NCBI RefSeq assembly: GCF_040496035.1 | Contig: NZ_JBEPJZ010000001.1 | Location: 992,001 to 1,056,000 of the forward strand | Direction of reading: 5' to 3' | Source of the DNA: Agromyces sp. SYSU T00194 | Lineage (GTDB): Bacteria; Actinomycetota; Actinomycetes; Actinomycetales; Microbacteriaceae | DNA length: 64,000 nucleotides | Shown: positions 9,139 to 18,042 of the stretch, piece by piece | How the letters are laid out: the number at the start of each line of letters is the position of its first letter | Position numbering within the stretch: position 1 is the stretch's first letter | Translations under genes and position numbers: made by a program | The notes under the pieces: model-generated | What the model was told of the DNA's origin: nothing | The model's database searches: none | Seen by the model: the letters and a program-made list of their open reading frames with translations, nothing else

Positions 9139-9159
9139 AGCCCCCCACCGCGGGAGGGG

Positions 9160-9813
9160 TCAGGGGCGGCGGAGCCGGGCCGCCACCGCGGGGTCGGCGC
9201 CGAGCGCGACCAGGCGGTCGGCCACCGCGACGGCCGCGCGCCGGTAGGGCTCGTCGGTCTCGCGCAGCAGCGAGCGCGTGTTGGCGGCGTCGAGCAGCGC
9301 GGTGATCTCGAACGCGAGTTGGCGGGCGTCGTCGAGCCGGGGCAGTTCGCCGCGTTCCATCGCGTACCCGATCGACACCGCCAGGTAGTCCTCCCAGGTG
9401 TCGAGGGCGCCCATCACGCGGTCGCGCACGGCGCCCGGCTTCGAGTCGAACTCGACGGATGCGGCGGCGAAGAAGCATCCCCCGGCGAAGACGCGTCGCG
9501 ACGAGTAGTCGATCCACCCGCCCACCAGGGCGACCACGCGGGCGAGGCCCCGCTCGGCGGCGTCGCGCGCGGGCTGGATGACCTCCGCGGTGAACTTCAC
9601 CTGCGCGGCGTCGACGGCGGCGAGCTGGAGCCGCTCCTTCGAGCCGAACAGTGCGGCGACGCCGCTCTTGCTCTGCCCGGCGGCCTCGGCGAGGCGCGCG
9701 ATCGACAGCCCCTCGAGGCCGTCGACGGACGCGAGGTCGATCGCCTGCGCGAGCACCGCGCGGCGCGACTCGTCGCCGCGCGCGCGACGTCCGTCGATCA
9801 CCCCTTGCGTCAT
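9160..9813 (-). CDS. TetR/AcrR-family transcriptional regulator
   Basis: A 217-residue one-component regulator. Residues ~15-60 form the TetR helix-turn-helix ('LSIARLAEAAGQSKSGVAALF'-type core, ending FGSKERL). The C-terminal part resembles the TetR_C domain with a 'GGCFFAAASVEFDS' segment seen in regulators of efflux or oxidoreductase genes. It is transcribed divergently from an alpha/beta hydrolase, and the 68 nt between the two ATG codons hold two operator-like dyads. The simplest model is autorepression and repression of the hydrolase, relieved by an unknown small ligand. Confidence 0.85.
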   Translation of the reverse strand: MTQGVIDGRRARGDESRRAVLAQAIDLASVDGLEGLSIARLAEAAGQSKSGVAALFGSKERLQLAAVDAAQVKFTAEVIQPARDAAERGLARVVALVGGWIDYSSRRVFAGGCFFAAASVEFDSKPGAVRDRVMGALDTWEDYLAVSIGYAMERGELPRLDDARQLAFEITALLDAANTRSLLRETDEPYRRAAVAVADRLVALGADPAVAARLRRP

Positions 9814-9828
9814 GCCCTCAGTTTACCG

Positions 9829-9866
9829 TACGATCGTGCGTATAGTTAGTTGTACGATCGTTCGTA
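9829..9866. promoter_or_regulatory. Tandem TetR operator-like dyads
   Basis: Two copies of a 14-nt site, TACGATCGTGCGTA (9829-9842) and TACGATCGTTCGTA (9853-9866), share the dyad TACGA-N4-TCGTA (the first has one mismatch). They are in the same orientation, centres 24 bp apart, about two helical turns. They fill the gap between the TetR gene and the divergent hydrolase. Confidence 0.7.
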
Positions 9867-9881
9867 TTGTTTGGAGTCACC

Positions 9882-10781
9882 ATGAACGCCCTGCTCGCCA
9901 CCGTCGCGACCGGCACCCGCACCCTCAGCGCCGTGGCGCCGGCCGCGGGCGCAGCCCTGGCCCTCCGGCTCTTCCTCCACGTCGGGCGCCCCATGCCGCT
10001 CGACCCGCGCGACGCCCCGGTCATGGAACAGGCGCGCCGCGCGAGCGTGCGCATCCCCGGCATCGACCACGCCGGCGTCGACGTCGCCACCTACGAGTGG
10101 GGCACCGGCGACGACGTGGTGCTCCTCGTGCACGGCTGGCAGGGCCGGGCGAGCCAGTTCGCACCACTCGTGCGCGAACTCCGCTCCGCGGGCTACCGCG
10201 TGGTCGCCTTCGATGCTCCGGCGCACGGCGAGTCGGGCGGCCGCCACGCCTACGTGGTCGACTGGGTGGACGCGATCCACGCGCTGCAGCACCGGTACGG
10301 GCGGTTCGACGCCGTCGTCGCGCACTCCTTCGGGGCGCTGGGTACGTTCACCGCGATCGCCGAGGGCGTCACGACCCGCAGGGTCATGACGATCGCTGCA
10401 CCGGCGGACGCCGACGCGGTGTTCGCCGAGTTCGGGGGAGCGCTCGGGCTCGACGCCCGCACCCTCGACGCGATGCGCCGGCGCTTCGTCGCCCGACTCT
10501 TCCCGGGCGAGCCCGACCCGTTCGCGCGGGTCTCGGCGCTGCGCCACCCGCTCCCCGACACGGTCGACCTGCTCGTCGTGCACGACGTCGCCGACCGCCG
10601 CGTGTCGCCGAAGGAGGCCGACCGGTACCTCGGCGCGCACCCGCAGGCGCACCGGCTCGACACCACGGGCGCCGGGCACACGCGCATCCTGCGCGACGAC
10701 GCCGTGCTCGACGCCGCGCTCGAGCTGCTCGCAGACGAGCTCACCGGTCAGCCGGAGACGGCGGCGCGCACCTCCGCGTAG
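9882..10781 (+). CDS. Alpha/beta-fold hydrolase
   Basis: A 299-residue soluble hydrolase-fold protein. Motifs in order: 'LLVHGWQGRASQF' (oxyanion region), 'AFDAPAHGES', the nucleophile elbow 'AHSFGA' with Ser149, 'LLVVHDVADRRVS' around the likely acid, and 'TGAGHTRIL' with the catalytic His near residue 265. An N-terminal hydrophobic stretch (about residues 12-30) may anchor it. I chose ATG 9882, which has GGAG 6 nt upstream, over TTG 9867, which lies within the second operator. Its 3' end overlaps the convergent glycosyltransferase by 34 bp. Substrate unknown; control by the adjacent TetR protein is likely. Confidence 0.82.
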   Translation: MNALLATVATGTRTLSAVAPAAGAALALRLFLHVGRPMPLDPRDAPVMEQARRASVRIPGIDHAGVDVATYEWGTGDDVVLLVHGWQGRASQFAPLVRELRSAGYRVVAFDAPAHGESGGRHAYVVDWVDAIHALQHRYGRFDAVVAHSFGALGTFTAIAEGVTTRRVMTIAAPADADAVFAEFGGALGLDARTLDAMRRRFVARLFPGEPDPFARVSALRHPLPDTVDLLVVHDVADRRVSPKEADRYLGAHPQAHRLDTTGAGHTRILRDDAVLDAALELLADELTGQPETAARTSA

Positions 10782-11920
10782 AAGCGGGCGTGCGCCGCGG
10801 CGACCGCCGCGTCGTCGAGCAGCCCCGGCGTCGCCGCCGCCGCCGTCGCGAGCCGCTCGCGCAAGGCGGCGTCGGCCGCCAGCCGCCCCAGCGCCTCCGC
10901 CAGTGCGGGGACGTCGCGCGGCTCCACCACGAGCCCGTTGACGCCGTCCGCGACCCACTCGGCCGGGCCGCCCTCGCCGGCGACGACGACGGCCCTGCCG
11001 GCGGCGAGGTACTGCAGCACGTTCTGTCCGAGCGGCTCCGCCCGCACGGACGCCTGCACCGCGACGTCCCACCGCGCGAGCGTGCCGGGCACGTCCTCGA
11101 CGTGCCCCGGGAACTCCACCCGGTCGGCGACGCCGAGCTCGACGGCGAGCGCCTGCAGCCTCGCCGCGTGCGCCTCGTGGCCGAACGGCGCGTCGCCGGG
11201 CAGTTCGAGGCGGGCGTCCGAGTCGGGCAGCGCCGCCGCGAAGGCGCGCAGCAGCAGGTCCTGGCCCTTCCACGGGTCGATGCGTGCGAGCATGCCGATG
11301 CGCAGCGGGCCCTCGAGGCGCGGAGCACCCGATGCGGGGCGCAGGCCCGCCGCGCTCGGGATGACCGCCGAACGCGCCCCCGCCCGCAGGTACGGGCGCG
11401 CGGACTCGAGCGTCGCGTGCGAGTTCGCGATCACGCCGTCGGCGCGGGGCAGCACGAGCCTCGTCATGAGCGCGTGCCCCGCCGCGCCGATCGCGTCGGG
11501 CGCGGTCATGTCGCGCAGGTGCACCACGAACGGCACGCGCGACGTGCGGGCGGCGAGCGCCCCGTACGCCGCAGCGCGCGCGGTGTTCGCGTGCACGACG
11601 TCCGCGGAGCGGAACGCGCGGTGCACCCGGGTCGCCACGGCCTGCGCGCCGAGACGCAGCAGCGCGTCGACCTGCCGCAACCGGCCGCCCGCGCTCACCC
11701 CGGCGGGCTGGTGCACGCCCGCGACGCGCACCGGCACGTGTGCCGGCAGGTCGCGGTAGACCCCGTGGTCCGGGGCATCCGTCGGCGCCAGCAGCACGAC
11801 CGGCGACCAGGCCGGATCCGCCCGCAGCATCCGGAGCAGCGCGTACTCCGCGCCGCCGCGCGCCGTCGTGTGGTCGAGGTGGAGCACCCGGAGCGGGCGG
11901 CCGGCGTGCGGCCCGCTCAT
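10748..11920 (-). CDS. Glycosyltransferase family 4
   Basis: A 390-residue GT-B enzyme. The N-terminal Rossmann-like half begins 'LRVLHLDHTTARGGAEYAL', and the C-terminal donor-binding half has 'RIGMLARIDPWKGQDLLLRAF', 'VEFPGHVEDV' and 'EPLGQNVLQYLAAGRAVVV', the EX7E-like region of GT4 retaining transferases. It should move a nucleotide-activated sugar to a lipid-linked or soluble acceptor at the cytoplasmic membrane face. Its ATG overlaps the stop of the preceding phosphatase by 4 nt, so the two are translationally coupled. The sugar specificity cannot be read. Confidence 0.85.
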   Translation of the reverse strand: MSGPHAGRPLRVLHLDHTTARGGAEYALLRMLRADPAWSPVVLLAPTDAPDHGVYRDLPAHVPVRVAGVHQPAGVSAGGRLRQVDALLRLGAQAVATRVHRAFRSADVVHANTARAAAYGALAARTSRVPFVVHLRDMTAPDAIGAAGHALMTRLVLPRADGVIANSHATLESARPYLRAGARSAVIPSAAGLRPASGAPRLEGPLRIGMLARIDPWKGQDLLLRAFAAALPDSDARLELPGDAPFGHEAHAARLQALAVELGVADRVEFPGHVEDVPGTLARWDVAVQASVRAEPLGQNVLQYLAAGRAVVVAGEGGPAEWVADGVNGLVVEPRDVPALAEALGRLAADAALRERLATAAAATPGLLDDAAVAAAHARFYAEVRAAVSG

Positions 11921-12591
11921 CCGCGGTGCCTGCCCGACCCCGCCGCCTCCCCGCCGTCGCGGCCCGCCAGCAGCTCGGGTCCGTACGACGCGTCGCGGTA
12001 GGCCGCGACCTCGGCGGCCGGCATCCCGAACAGCAGCCCCGCCAGCGCGGCGAGCGGCGGGACCTCCTCGGCGGCCATCTCGAGGTAGGCGTCGTCGGCC
12101 TTGCCCTGGGGGTCGACGATGTCGTCCCCTCCCGCGCCGAGGGCCCGGTTCGCGGCGAGCGCGGCCACGACGCGGCGCAGTTCGGCCACCGACGCCGGTG
12201 CCGCCGGGAGCCGGAAGTTGCCCGCGATGCGGCCGGCCTCGCGAATGGTGAAGGCCGTGCGCAGGGCACCCGGCACCAACTCGATGATGCGCTCCCGGTG
12301 CCGGCCGGAGGCGGCGAGCACGAGGTCGGCGGAGCGGATGTCGGCTTCCGTGATCTGGCGCGCACGATGCGGCCGGCCGTCGCCGCCGAGCGCCTCGGCG
12401 ATGGCACGCGCGCGACGCCCCATCGACGCACCCTCGGGCGCGCGCACGCCGGCGCTGCCGACGCGCACCGAGCCGCGCACCGATGGCGGGAGGTACCAGC
12501 CCGCCCAGGTGCCGAGCAGCATCGCGCCGAGGGGCGATCGGTGCACGTTCCCCGTGCAGACGACGAGCACGTCGAACGTGTCTCCGGCCAT
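11917..12591 (-). CDS. Low-molecular-weight protein-tyrosine phosphatase (Wzb/Ptp type)
   Basis: A 224-residue protein with the P-loop CX5R(S) as 'VCTGNVHRS' (Cys12, Arg18) near the N-terminus and a late 'DDIVDPQGKADDAYLEM' segment holding the DP general-acid motif. It is longer than the usual ~150-190 residues. In polysaccharide loci such phosphatases dephosphorylate the C-terminal tyrosines of Wzc-like kinases, and a Wzc-like protein is encoded at 26430-27935. I start at ATG 12591 (MAGDTF); an open stretch upstream lacks family similarity. It is divergent from the GT4-GT2 fusion gene. Confidence 0.85.
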   Translation of the reverse strand: MAGDTFDVLVVCTGNVHRSPLGAMLLGTWAGWYLPPSVRGSVRVGSAGVRAPEGASMGRRARAIAEALGGDGRPHRARQITEADIRSADLVLAASGRHRERIIELVPGALRTAFTIREAGRIAGNFRLPAAPASVAELRRVVAALAANRALGAGGDDIVDPQGKADDAYLEMAAEEVPPLAALAGLLFGMPAAEVAAYRDASYGPELLAGRDGGEAAGSGRHRG

Positions 12592-12684
12592 GCCACCCCC
12601 GTCGATCCGGACCGTGCACGGGGACGGTCGTTCCCCCGCGGCCGCGGATATGGTTACGTGCACAGGAGTCTACGAGGAGATGCG

Positions 12685-14745
12685 GTGCGCGTACTGAGGG
12701 TTTCTCACAGCGCCGTCGTCGACGAGTGGCGGGGGCGCGAACGGGCCCTCGTCGAGCTCGGCGTCGACGTCTCGCTGCTCAGCGCCCGCCGCTGGCACGC
12801 CGGCGGCACCGAGGTCGCGCTCCGGCCGCGCCCGGGCGAGTCCGCCGGCGGCGTCGCCACGCTCGGACGCCACCCCGCACTCTTCGTCTACGACCCGCGG
12901 CCGATCTGGCGCGCGCTCGGCGAACGGTGGGACGTCATCGACCTGCACGAGGAGCCGTTCGCCCTCGCGACCGCCGAGATCCTCCTGCTCCGGATGCTCC
13001 GCGGGCAGCGCGCGCCCGTCGTGCTGTACACCGCGCAGAACCTGCGCAAGCGCTACCCGGTGCCGTTCCGCTGGTTCGAGCGGTGGGCGCTCCGTTCGGC
13101 CGCCGGCGTCTCGGCGTGCAACGCGGAGGCGGCGCGCATCGTCGAGGAGAAGGGCTTCGCCGGCCACGCCCGGGTCATCCCCCTGGGCGTCGACCTCGAC
13201 CGCTTCCGGCCCGGGGCGGGAGCGGATGCCTCCGGGCCGGCCGACGCCCCCGAAGTGAACCGTGCCCCCGACGCAGGCGATGCGGACGAGCCGATCACCG
13301 TCGGCTTCCTCGGCCGCCTCGTGGCGGAGAAGGGCATCCGCGTGCTCCTCGACGCCGCCGTCGCAGAGCCGCGCCTCCGGCTGCGCATCGGCGGGTCGGG
13401 CCCCCTGGCCGACGAGCTCGCCGACCGCGCCGCCGCGGGCACGCTCGCCGGCCGCGTGGAGCTGGCCGGCCCGATCGACCCCGACGCGGTCGTCGACTTC
13501 TACACGGGGCTCGACGTCGTCGCGATGCCGTCGCTGCCGACCCCCTCGTGGACCGAGCAGTTCGGGCGCGTGGCCGTCGAGGCGATGGCGTGCGGGGTTC
13601 CGGTGGTCTCGAGCGACGCCGGCGCCCTGCCCGACGTGGTCGGCGGTGCGGGCGTCGTCGTGCCGGCGGGCGACGCCCACGCCCTGGCGGATGCGCTCGT
13701 CGCGGCCGCGACGACGCGGGCCGCCGAGCTGCGCACGCTCGGGGCCGCCCGCGCCGCCGAGTGCGGCTGGGACGCGGTCGGCCGCGACTACCTCGACCTC
13801 TACCGCTCGGTGCGGCACGAGGCATCCGCCCCCGCCCCGCCAGTGGAGGTCGTCGTCGTCGCCTACGGGGCGCCCGACCTGCTGCGCCGCGCGCTCGCGC
13901 CGGTGGCGGGGCTGCCGGTCACGGTCGTCGACAACTCCTCGCTGCCGGAGATCGCCGCGCTCTGCGACGAGCTGGGCGTGCGGTACGTCGACCCCGGACG
14001 CAACGGCGGGTTCGCCGCGGGCGTGAACGCCGCCCTCGCCGACCGCCTCGTGCCCGGCGCCGACGTGCTGCTGCTGAACCCCGACGCGGTCGTGTCGGCC
14101 GACGAGGTCTCGGCGCTCCAGGGTGCGCTGCGTGCGAGCGAGGACCTCGCCAGCGTCGGGCCCGCACAGGTCGACGAGCACGGGCGGCCCGCCCGCATCG
14201 AGTGGCCGTATCCGTCGCCCGGCCGCACCTGGCTCGAGGCGCTCGGTCTGGGGAGCCTCGCCGTCGGGCCGACGTTCGTGATCGGGTCGGTGCTGCTGCT
14301 GCGCGCGGAGGCGCTCGCCCAGGTCGGCGGCCTCGACGAGCGCTTCTTCCTCTACGCGGAGGAGACCGACTGGGCGTACCGCGCACACCGGCTGGGCTGG
14401 CGCCACGCGGCCGTGCCCGACGTGCGGGCCGTCCACGCCGGTGCCGGCACGAGCAGCGACTCGATGCGCCGCGAGGCGCACTTCCACGCCTCCCAGGAGC
14501 GCTACCTGCGCAAGCACTTCGGCGCCCTCGGGTGGCAGTGGGCGCGCGCGGGGCAGTGGCTGGGCTCGATGGCCCGTGCGGTCGCGCTCCCCGGCGAGCG
14601 CGGACGCGACGCGAGGCGCCGCGCCGCACTGTACCGGCTCGGACCCGTGCGGGTCGAGGCGCGGTACCGGGCGGGCGAGGCCGCAGGCGGCGCCCCGAGC
14701 GCAGGGGCTCCCGCGCCCGCACTGGGCGACGGGCGCGCGGCGTGA
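12685..14745 (+). CDS. GT4-GT2 fusion glycosyltransferase
   Basis: A 686-residue protein with two catalytic modules. Residues 1-~385 are a GT4 (GT-B) transferase with 'VIPLGVDLDRFRPG', 'GFLGRLVAEKGIRVLLDA' and 'EQFGRVAVEAMACGVPVVSS'. Residues ~388-650 are a GT2 (GT-A) transferase: 'VEVVVVAYG', 'VTVVDNSS', 'GRNGGFAAGVNAAL', the DXD-like 'LLLNPDAVV', and 'DERFFLYAEETDWAYR', as in rhamnosyl- and galactofuranosyl-transferases. Start is GTG 12685, with GAGGAGA ending 4 nt upstream. The next transferase begins inside its stop codon (GTGA overlap). One chain could add two consecutive sugars. Confidence 0.85.
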   Translation: MRVLRVSHSAVVDEWRGRERALVELGVDVSLLSARRWHAGGTEVALRPRPGESAGGVATLGRHPALFVYDPRPIWRALGERWDVIDLHEEPFALATAEILLLRMLRGQRAPVVLYTAQNLRKRYPVPFRWFERWALRSAAGVSACNAEAARIVEEKGFAGHARVIPLGVDLDRFRPGAGADASGPADAPEVNRAPDAGDADEPITVGFLGRLVAEKGIRVLLDAAVAEPRLRLRIGGSGPLADELADRAAAGTLAGRVELAGPIDPDAVVDFYTGLDVVAMPSLPTPSWTEQFGRVAVEAMACGVPVVSSDAGALPDVVGGAGVVVPAGDAHALADALVAAATTRAAELRTLGAARAAECGWDAVGRDYLDLYRSVRHEASAPAPPVEVVVVAYGAPDLLRRALAPVAGLPVTVVDNSSLPEIAALCDELGVRYVDPGRNGGFAAGVNAALADRLVPGADVLLLNPDAVVSADEVSALQGALRASEDLASVGPAQVDEHGRPARIEWPYPSPGRTWLEALGLGSLAVGPTFVIGSVLLLRAEALAQVGGLDERFFLYAEETDWAYRAHRLGWRHAAVPDVRAVHAGAGTSSDSMRREAHFHASQERYLRKHFGALGWQWARAGQWLGSMARAVALPGERGRDARRRAALYRLGPVRVEARYRAGEAAGGAPSAGAPAPALGDGRAA

Positions 14746-15875
14746 CGCACATCGTCCAGGTGGTGCCCCGCATCGGGCCGGGCGCCGGCATCCCCGGGGT
14801 CGCCTGGCACCTCGAACGCGAGCTGCGGGCGCTCGGGGCGGAGGTCGAGCGCTTCACCTACGACGACGCGCGACGCGGTCGGGGGAGGCCCTGGCCGACC
14901 TCGACGCTGGCCCGGCGCTTCGCCCACGGCTGGCGCATCGTCTTGTTCAGCACGGTGGGAACGCGCCGTGCGCGCGCCTTCCTCGCCGAGCGTCCCGACG
15001 CCGTCGCGATCTGCCACAACAACGCGATGGTCGGCGACGTGTACGTCAACCACGGGCTCGTGCTGACGAACATGCGGGCGCGGGGTCGGTCCGCATGGCG
15101 AGTCTTCCGCAACCCGTTCCAGGTCTTCAGCTACGCACGCGACGCGATCCGCTACCGCGGCCGCACGCACCGGGCGGTCGTGGCGCTGTCGGCCGCCGCC
15201 GCCGCGGAACTGCGGGCGGTCTACCGTCGCGTCCGGCCCCGGATCGTCGTCATCCCGAACGGCGTCGACCTCGAGCGCTTCCGCCCGCCGACGGCGGAGG
15301 AACGTCGCGCGGCCCGCAGCGCGCTCGGGCTGGGCGAGCACGAGCGGGTCGCGGTGTTCGTCGGCCACGAGTTCGCGCGCAAGGGGCTCTCGTTCGCGAT
15401 CCGCGCCCTCCGGCACGCCCCCGACGTGCTGCTGCTCGTGGTGGGCGGGAATCGCGAACTTATCGCCCACGCCCGGCGCGAAGCGGCTTCCGCCGGGCTC
15501 GCCGACCGCGTGCACTTCACCGGTCCGCACCCCGACCCGCTCCGGTTCCTCGCGGCATCCGATATCTTCGTGCTACCGAGCGCATACGAGGCCAACGCCC
15601 TGGTCGTGCTCGAGGCGCTCGCCTGCGGCCTCCCGGTGATCGCCACCCGCGTCGGATACGCACCGGAGATCATCATGGACGGCAGCAACGGATTCCTCGT
15701 CGCGCGCGACGCGGAGGAGATCGGCGCGCGCCTCGACCAGCTCGCCGCGGTCGACCTCGCACCATGGCGAGTTCGCGCGCGGGCGAGCGTGTCCGAGCAC
15801 TCGTGGCGTTCCATCGCCGCTCGGTACCTCGCGCTCGCCGACGAGCTGCACGCGCAGCGCGAGGCGGCCCGATGA
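14742..15875 (+). CDS. Glycosyltransferase family 4, tandem paralogue A
   Basis: A 377-residue GT-B transferase starting MTHIVQ. The donor half shows 'IPNGVDLERFRPP', 'FVGHEFARKGLSFAIRAL', 'VHFTGPHPDPLRFL' and 'PSAYEANALVVLEALACGLPVIATR'. Start is GTG 14742, overlapping the preceding stop by 4 nt. It has the same length, the same opening residues and the same motif order as the next gene, so the pair is a tandem duplication. A conserved middle segment ('FSTVGTRRAR', 'CHNN', 'VGDVYVNHG') probably contributes to acceptor binding. Confidence 0.85.
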   Translation: MTHIVQVVPRIGPGAGIPGVAWHLERELRALGAEVERFTYDDARRGRGRPWPTSTLARRFAHGWRIVLFSTVGTRRARAFLAERPDAVAICHNNAMVGDVYVNHGLVLTNMRARGRSAWRVFRNPFQVFSYARDAIRYRGRTHRAVVALSAAAAAELRAVYRRVRPRIVVIPNGVDLERFRPPTAEERRAARSALGLGEHERVAVFVGHEFARKGLSFAIRALRHAPDVLLLVVGGNRELIAHARREAASAGLADRVHFTGPHPDPLRFLAASDIFVLPSAYEANALVVLEALACGLPVIATRVGYAPEIIMDGSNGFLVARDAEEIGARLDQLAAVDLAPWRVRARASVSEHSWRSIAARYLALADELHAQREAAR

Positions 15876-17005
15876 CGCACATCGTGCAGATCGCTCCGTC
15901 GATCGAGCCCGGCAGCGGCGTGGCCGGCGTCGCGTACAACCTCGAGCGCGAGTTCCGAGCCGCAGGCGCCCAGGTCGAACGCTTCACCTCCGCCGACGCC
16001 GGGCGCCCGCTGCGTGGGGCCGGAGGCGGACCGCAGCTCGTGACGCACCTCGAGCGGGCACGGAACGTGATCTGGTTCAGCACCGTGGGAACACGTCGGG
16101 CTCGCAGGTTCCTGGACTCCAGGCCGGACGCGGTCTCGATCTGCCACAACGACGTGATGGCCGGGGACGTCTACGTGAACCACGGGCTGCTGCAGGCCGC
16201 GATGCGCGCACGCGGCGACTTCGCCTGGCGGATGCTCCGCAACCCGGTCCACCTCTACACGGCGATGCGCGACCGCATCCGGTACCGCGGACGCACCCAC
16301 CGGGCGGTGGTCGCGCTCACCACGCACGAGGCCGAGTTGCTGGTCGAGGAGTACGGACGCGTCCGCGCACCGATCCACGTGATCCCCAACGGCGTCGATA
16401 CGAAACGGTTCCGCCCCCCGACCGAAACCGAGCGTCACGGCGCCCGGCGCGACGCCGGGATCGACGACGACCGGACTGTCGCGGTGTTCATCGGACACGA
16501 GTTCGAACGGAAGGGCCTGCCCATCGCGATCGACGCACTCGGCGGTGCCCCCGATGCGACGCTGCTGGTCGTCGGCGGTACGGGGGACATGATCCGCCGT
16601 GCGCGTGCACGGACCCGGCGGAACGGCGTCGACGGACGCGTGCGCTTCGTCGGCACCCAGCCGGATCCGGTCCCCTACCTCTGGGCCGCCGACCTGCTGG
16701 TGCTGCCGAGCGCCTACGAAGCGAACGCCCTGGTCGTGCTCGAGGCCCTCGCCTGCGGGCTCCCCGTCGTGTCCACCCGGGTCGGATTCGCCCCCGACAT
16801 CATCGTCGACGGCGAGAACGGCTTCCTGGTCGACCGCGATCCCGCATCGGTCGCGCAACGCCTCGACGAGCTGGATCGGCTCGGTCCACGCATCACCGCG
16901 GAGTGGCGGGCCCGCGCTCGCGCCACGTCCGAGCGCTACACGTGGCCGGAGATCGCCCGGCGCTACCTCGCCCTCATCGACGACCTCCGTTCGGGGGGCG
17001 CATGA
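15872..17005 (+). CDS. Glycosyltransferase family 4, tandem paralogue B
   Basis: A 377-residue GT-B transferase closely related to the previous gene: same start (MTHIVQ), 'FSTVGTRRAR', 'CHNDVMAGDVYVNHG', 'IPNGVDTKRFRPP', 'FIGHEFERKGL', 'PSAYEANALVVLEALACGLPVVSTR'. Differences concentrate in the N-terminal acceptor half, consistent with a changed acceptor after duplication. It overlaps the previous gene by 4 nt (ATGA), and the next begins in its stop codon. It probably adds a related sugar in the same repeat unit. Confidence 0.85.
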   Translation: MTHIVQIAPSIEPGSGVAGVAYNLEREFRAAGAQVERFTSADAGRPLRGAGGGPQLVTHLERARNVIWFSTVGTRRARRFLDSRPDAVSICHNDVMAGDVYVNHGLLQAAMRARGDFAWRMLRNPVHLYTAMRDRIRYRGRTHRAVVALTTHEAELLVEEYGRVRAPIHVIPNGVDTKRFRPPTETERHGARRDAGIDDDRTVAVFIGHEFERKGLPIAIDALGGAPDATLLVVGGTGDMIRRARARTRRNGVDGRVRFVGTQPDPVPYLWAADLLVLPSAYEANALVVLEALACGLPVVSTRVGFAPDIIVDGENGFLVDRDPASVAQRLDELDRLGPRITAEWRARARATSERYTWPEIARRYLALIDDLRSGGA

Positions 17006-18042
17006 CGCCGCCGCTCCGCATCGTGCACGCGATCCGCTCCGACGGCTTCTCAGGGGTCGAGCAGTTCGTCCTGCGGCTGGCCGGCACCCAGGCGGCCGAC
17101 GGCCACGACGTGCTCGTGATCGGCGGAGCGACCGACCGTATGCGTCCCGTGCTCGACGCCGCAGGCGTTCCGCACCTGCCCGCCGTCCGTACGATCGACG
17201 TCACGCGCGCGGTGCGACGGCATGCCCGTCGGGCGGACGTCGTGAACACCCACATGACCGCCGCCGACGTCGGGACGGTCGCCGCGTTCGCGCTGACCCC
17301 TCGGTCGCGGCGTCCCGCGATCGTCGCGACCAGGCACTTCGCGAAGGCACGCGGGCGCGTCGGCCCGGTGCCGATCGCCGCCCTCGTCGGCCGGCGCATC
17401 GACGCGCAGCTCTCCATCAGCGACGCCGTCGCCGAGGCGGTGGACGGCGCCAGCGTCGTCGTGCACCCGGGCCTCGACCCGCGACCCGACGTCGACCCGG
17501 GCACCCGCGGGCGCATCGTGCTCATGGCGCAGCGGCTCCAGCCGGAGAAGCACACTGCCGTCGGCATCCGGGCGTTCGCCGCGTCGGGCGTCGCCGATGC
17601 GGGGTGGCGGATGCGGGTGGCCGGCACCGGCCCCGAACGACCGGCGCTCCAGGAGCTCGCCACCGAGCTCGGCGTCGCCGACGCGGTCGACTTCCTCGGC
17701 TTCCGCACCGACCTGCCCGACCTGATGGACGGTGCGGGCGTGCTCGTCGCGTCGTGCCCGTTCGAGCACTTCGGCCTCACGGTGCTCGAGGCGATGGCCA
17801 GTGGGCTCCCGGTCGTCGGCGCGGGCGCCGCCGGGCACCTCGACATGCTCGACGGGCTCGACGCCCGCGCGCTCTTCCCGCCGGACGACGTCGACGCGGC
17901 GGCATCCGCCCTGCACTCCCTGGCGGACGACGCCGACGGCCGCGCGGCGCTCGGCGCGACGGAGCGCGAACGACAGCGGCGCGACTTCTCGCTCCGGGCG
18001 CAGGCCGCTGCCACCGAGGCCGTCTACCGGAGCGTGCGATGA
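17002..18042 (+). CDS. Glycosyltransferase family 4
   Basis: A 346-residue GT-B transferase beginning 'LRIVHAIRSDGFSGVEQFV'. The C-terminal half has 'IVLMAQRLQPEKHTAVGIRAF', 'RVAGTGPERPALQ', 'DFLGFRTDLPDLMDGA' and '[21 protein letters not shown]', containing the EX7E motif. The 4-nt ATGA overlaps on both sides place it in the same translational chain as its neighbours. No membrane segment is seen. Donor and acceptor are unknown. Confidence 0.84.
   Translation: MTPPLRIVHAIRSDGFSGVEQFVLRLAGTQAADGHDVLVIGGATDRMRPVLDAAGVPHLPAVRTIDVTRAVRRHARRADVVNTHMTAADVGTVAAFALTPRSRRPAIVATRHFAKARGRVGPVPIAALVGRRIDAQLSISDAVAEAVDGASVVVHPGLDPRPDVDPGTRGRIVLMAQRLQPEKHTAVGIRAFAASGVADAGWRMRVAGTGPERPALQELATELGVADAVDFLGFRTDLPDLMDGAGVLVASCPFEHFGLTVLEAMASGLPVVGAGAAGHLDMLDGLDARALFPPDDVDAAASALHSLADDADGRAALGATERERQRRDFSLRAQAAATEAVYRSVR

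Noticed and set aside
9846..12596. 916-codon minus-strand open frame across the hydrolase, transferase and phosphatase genes
   Set aside because: Shadow frame; the real genes in other frames have intact motifs and coupled stop/start codons.
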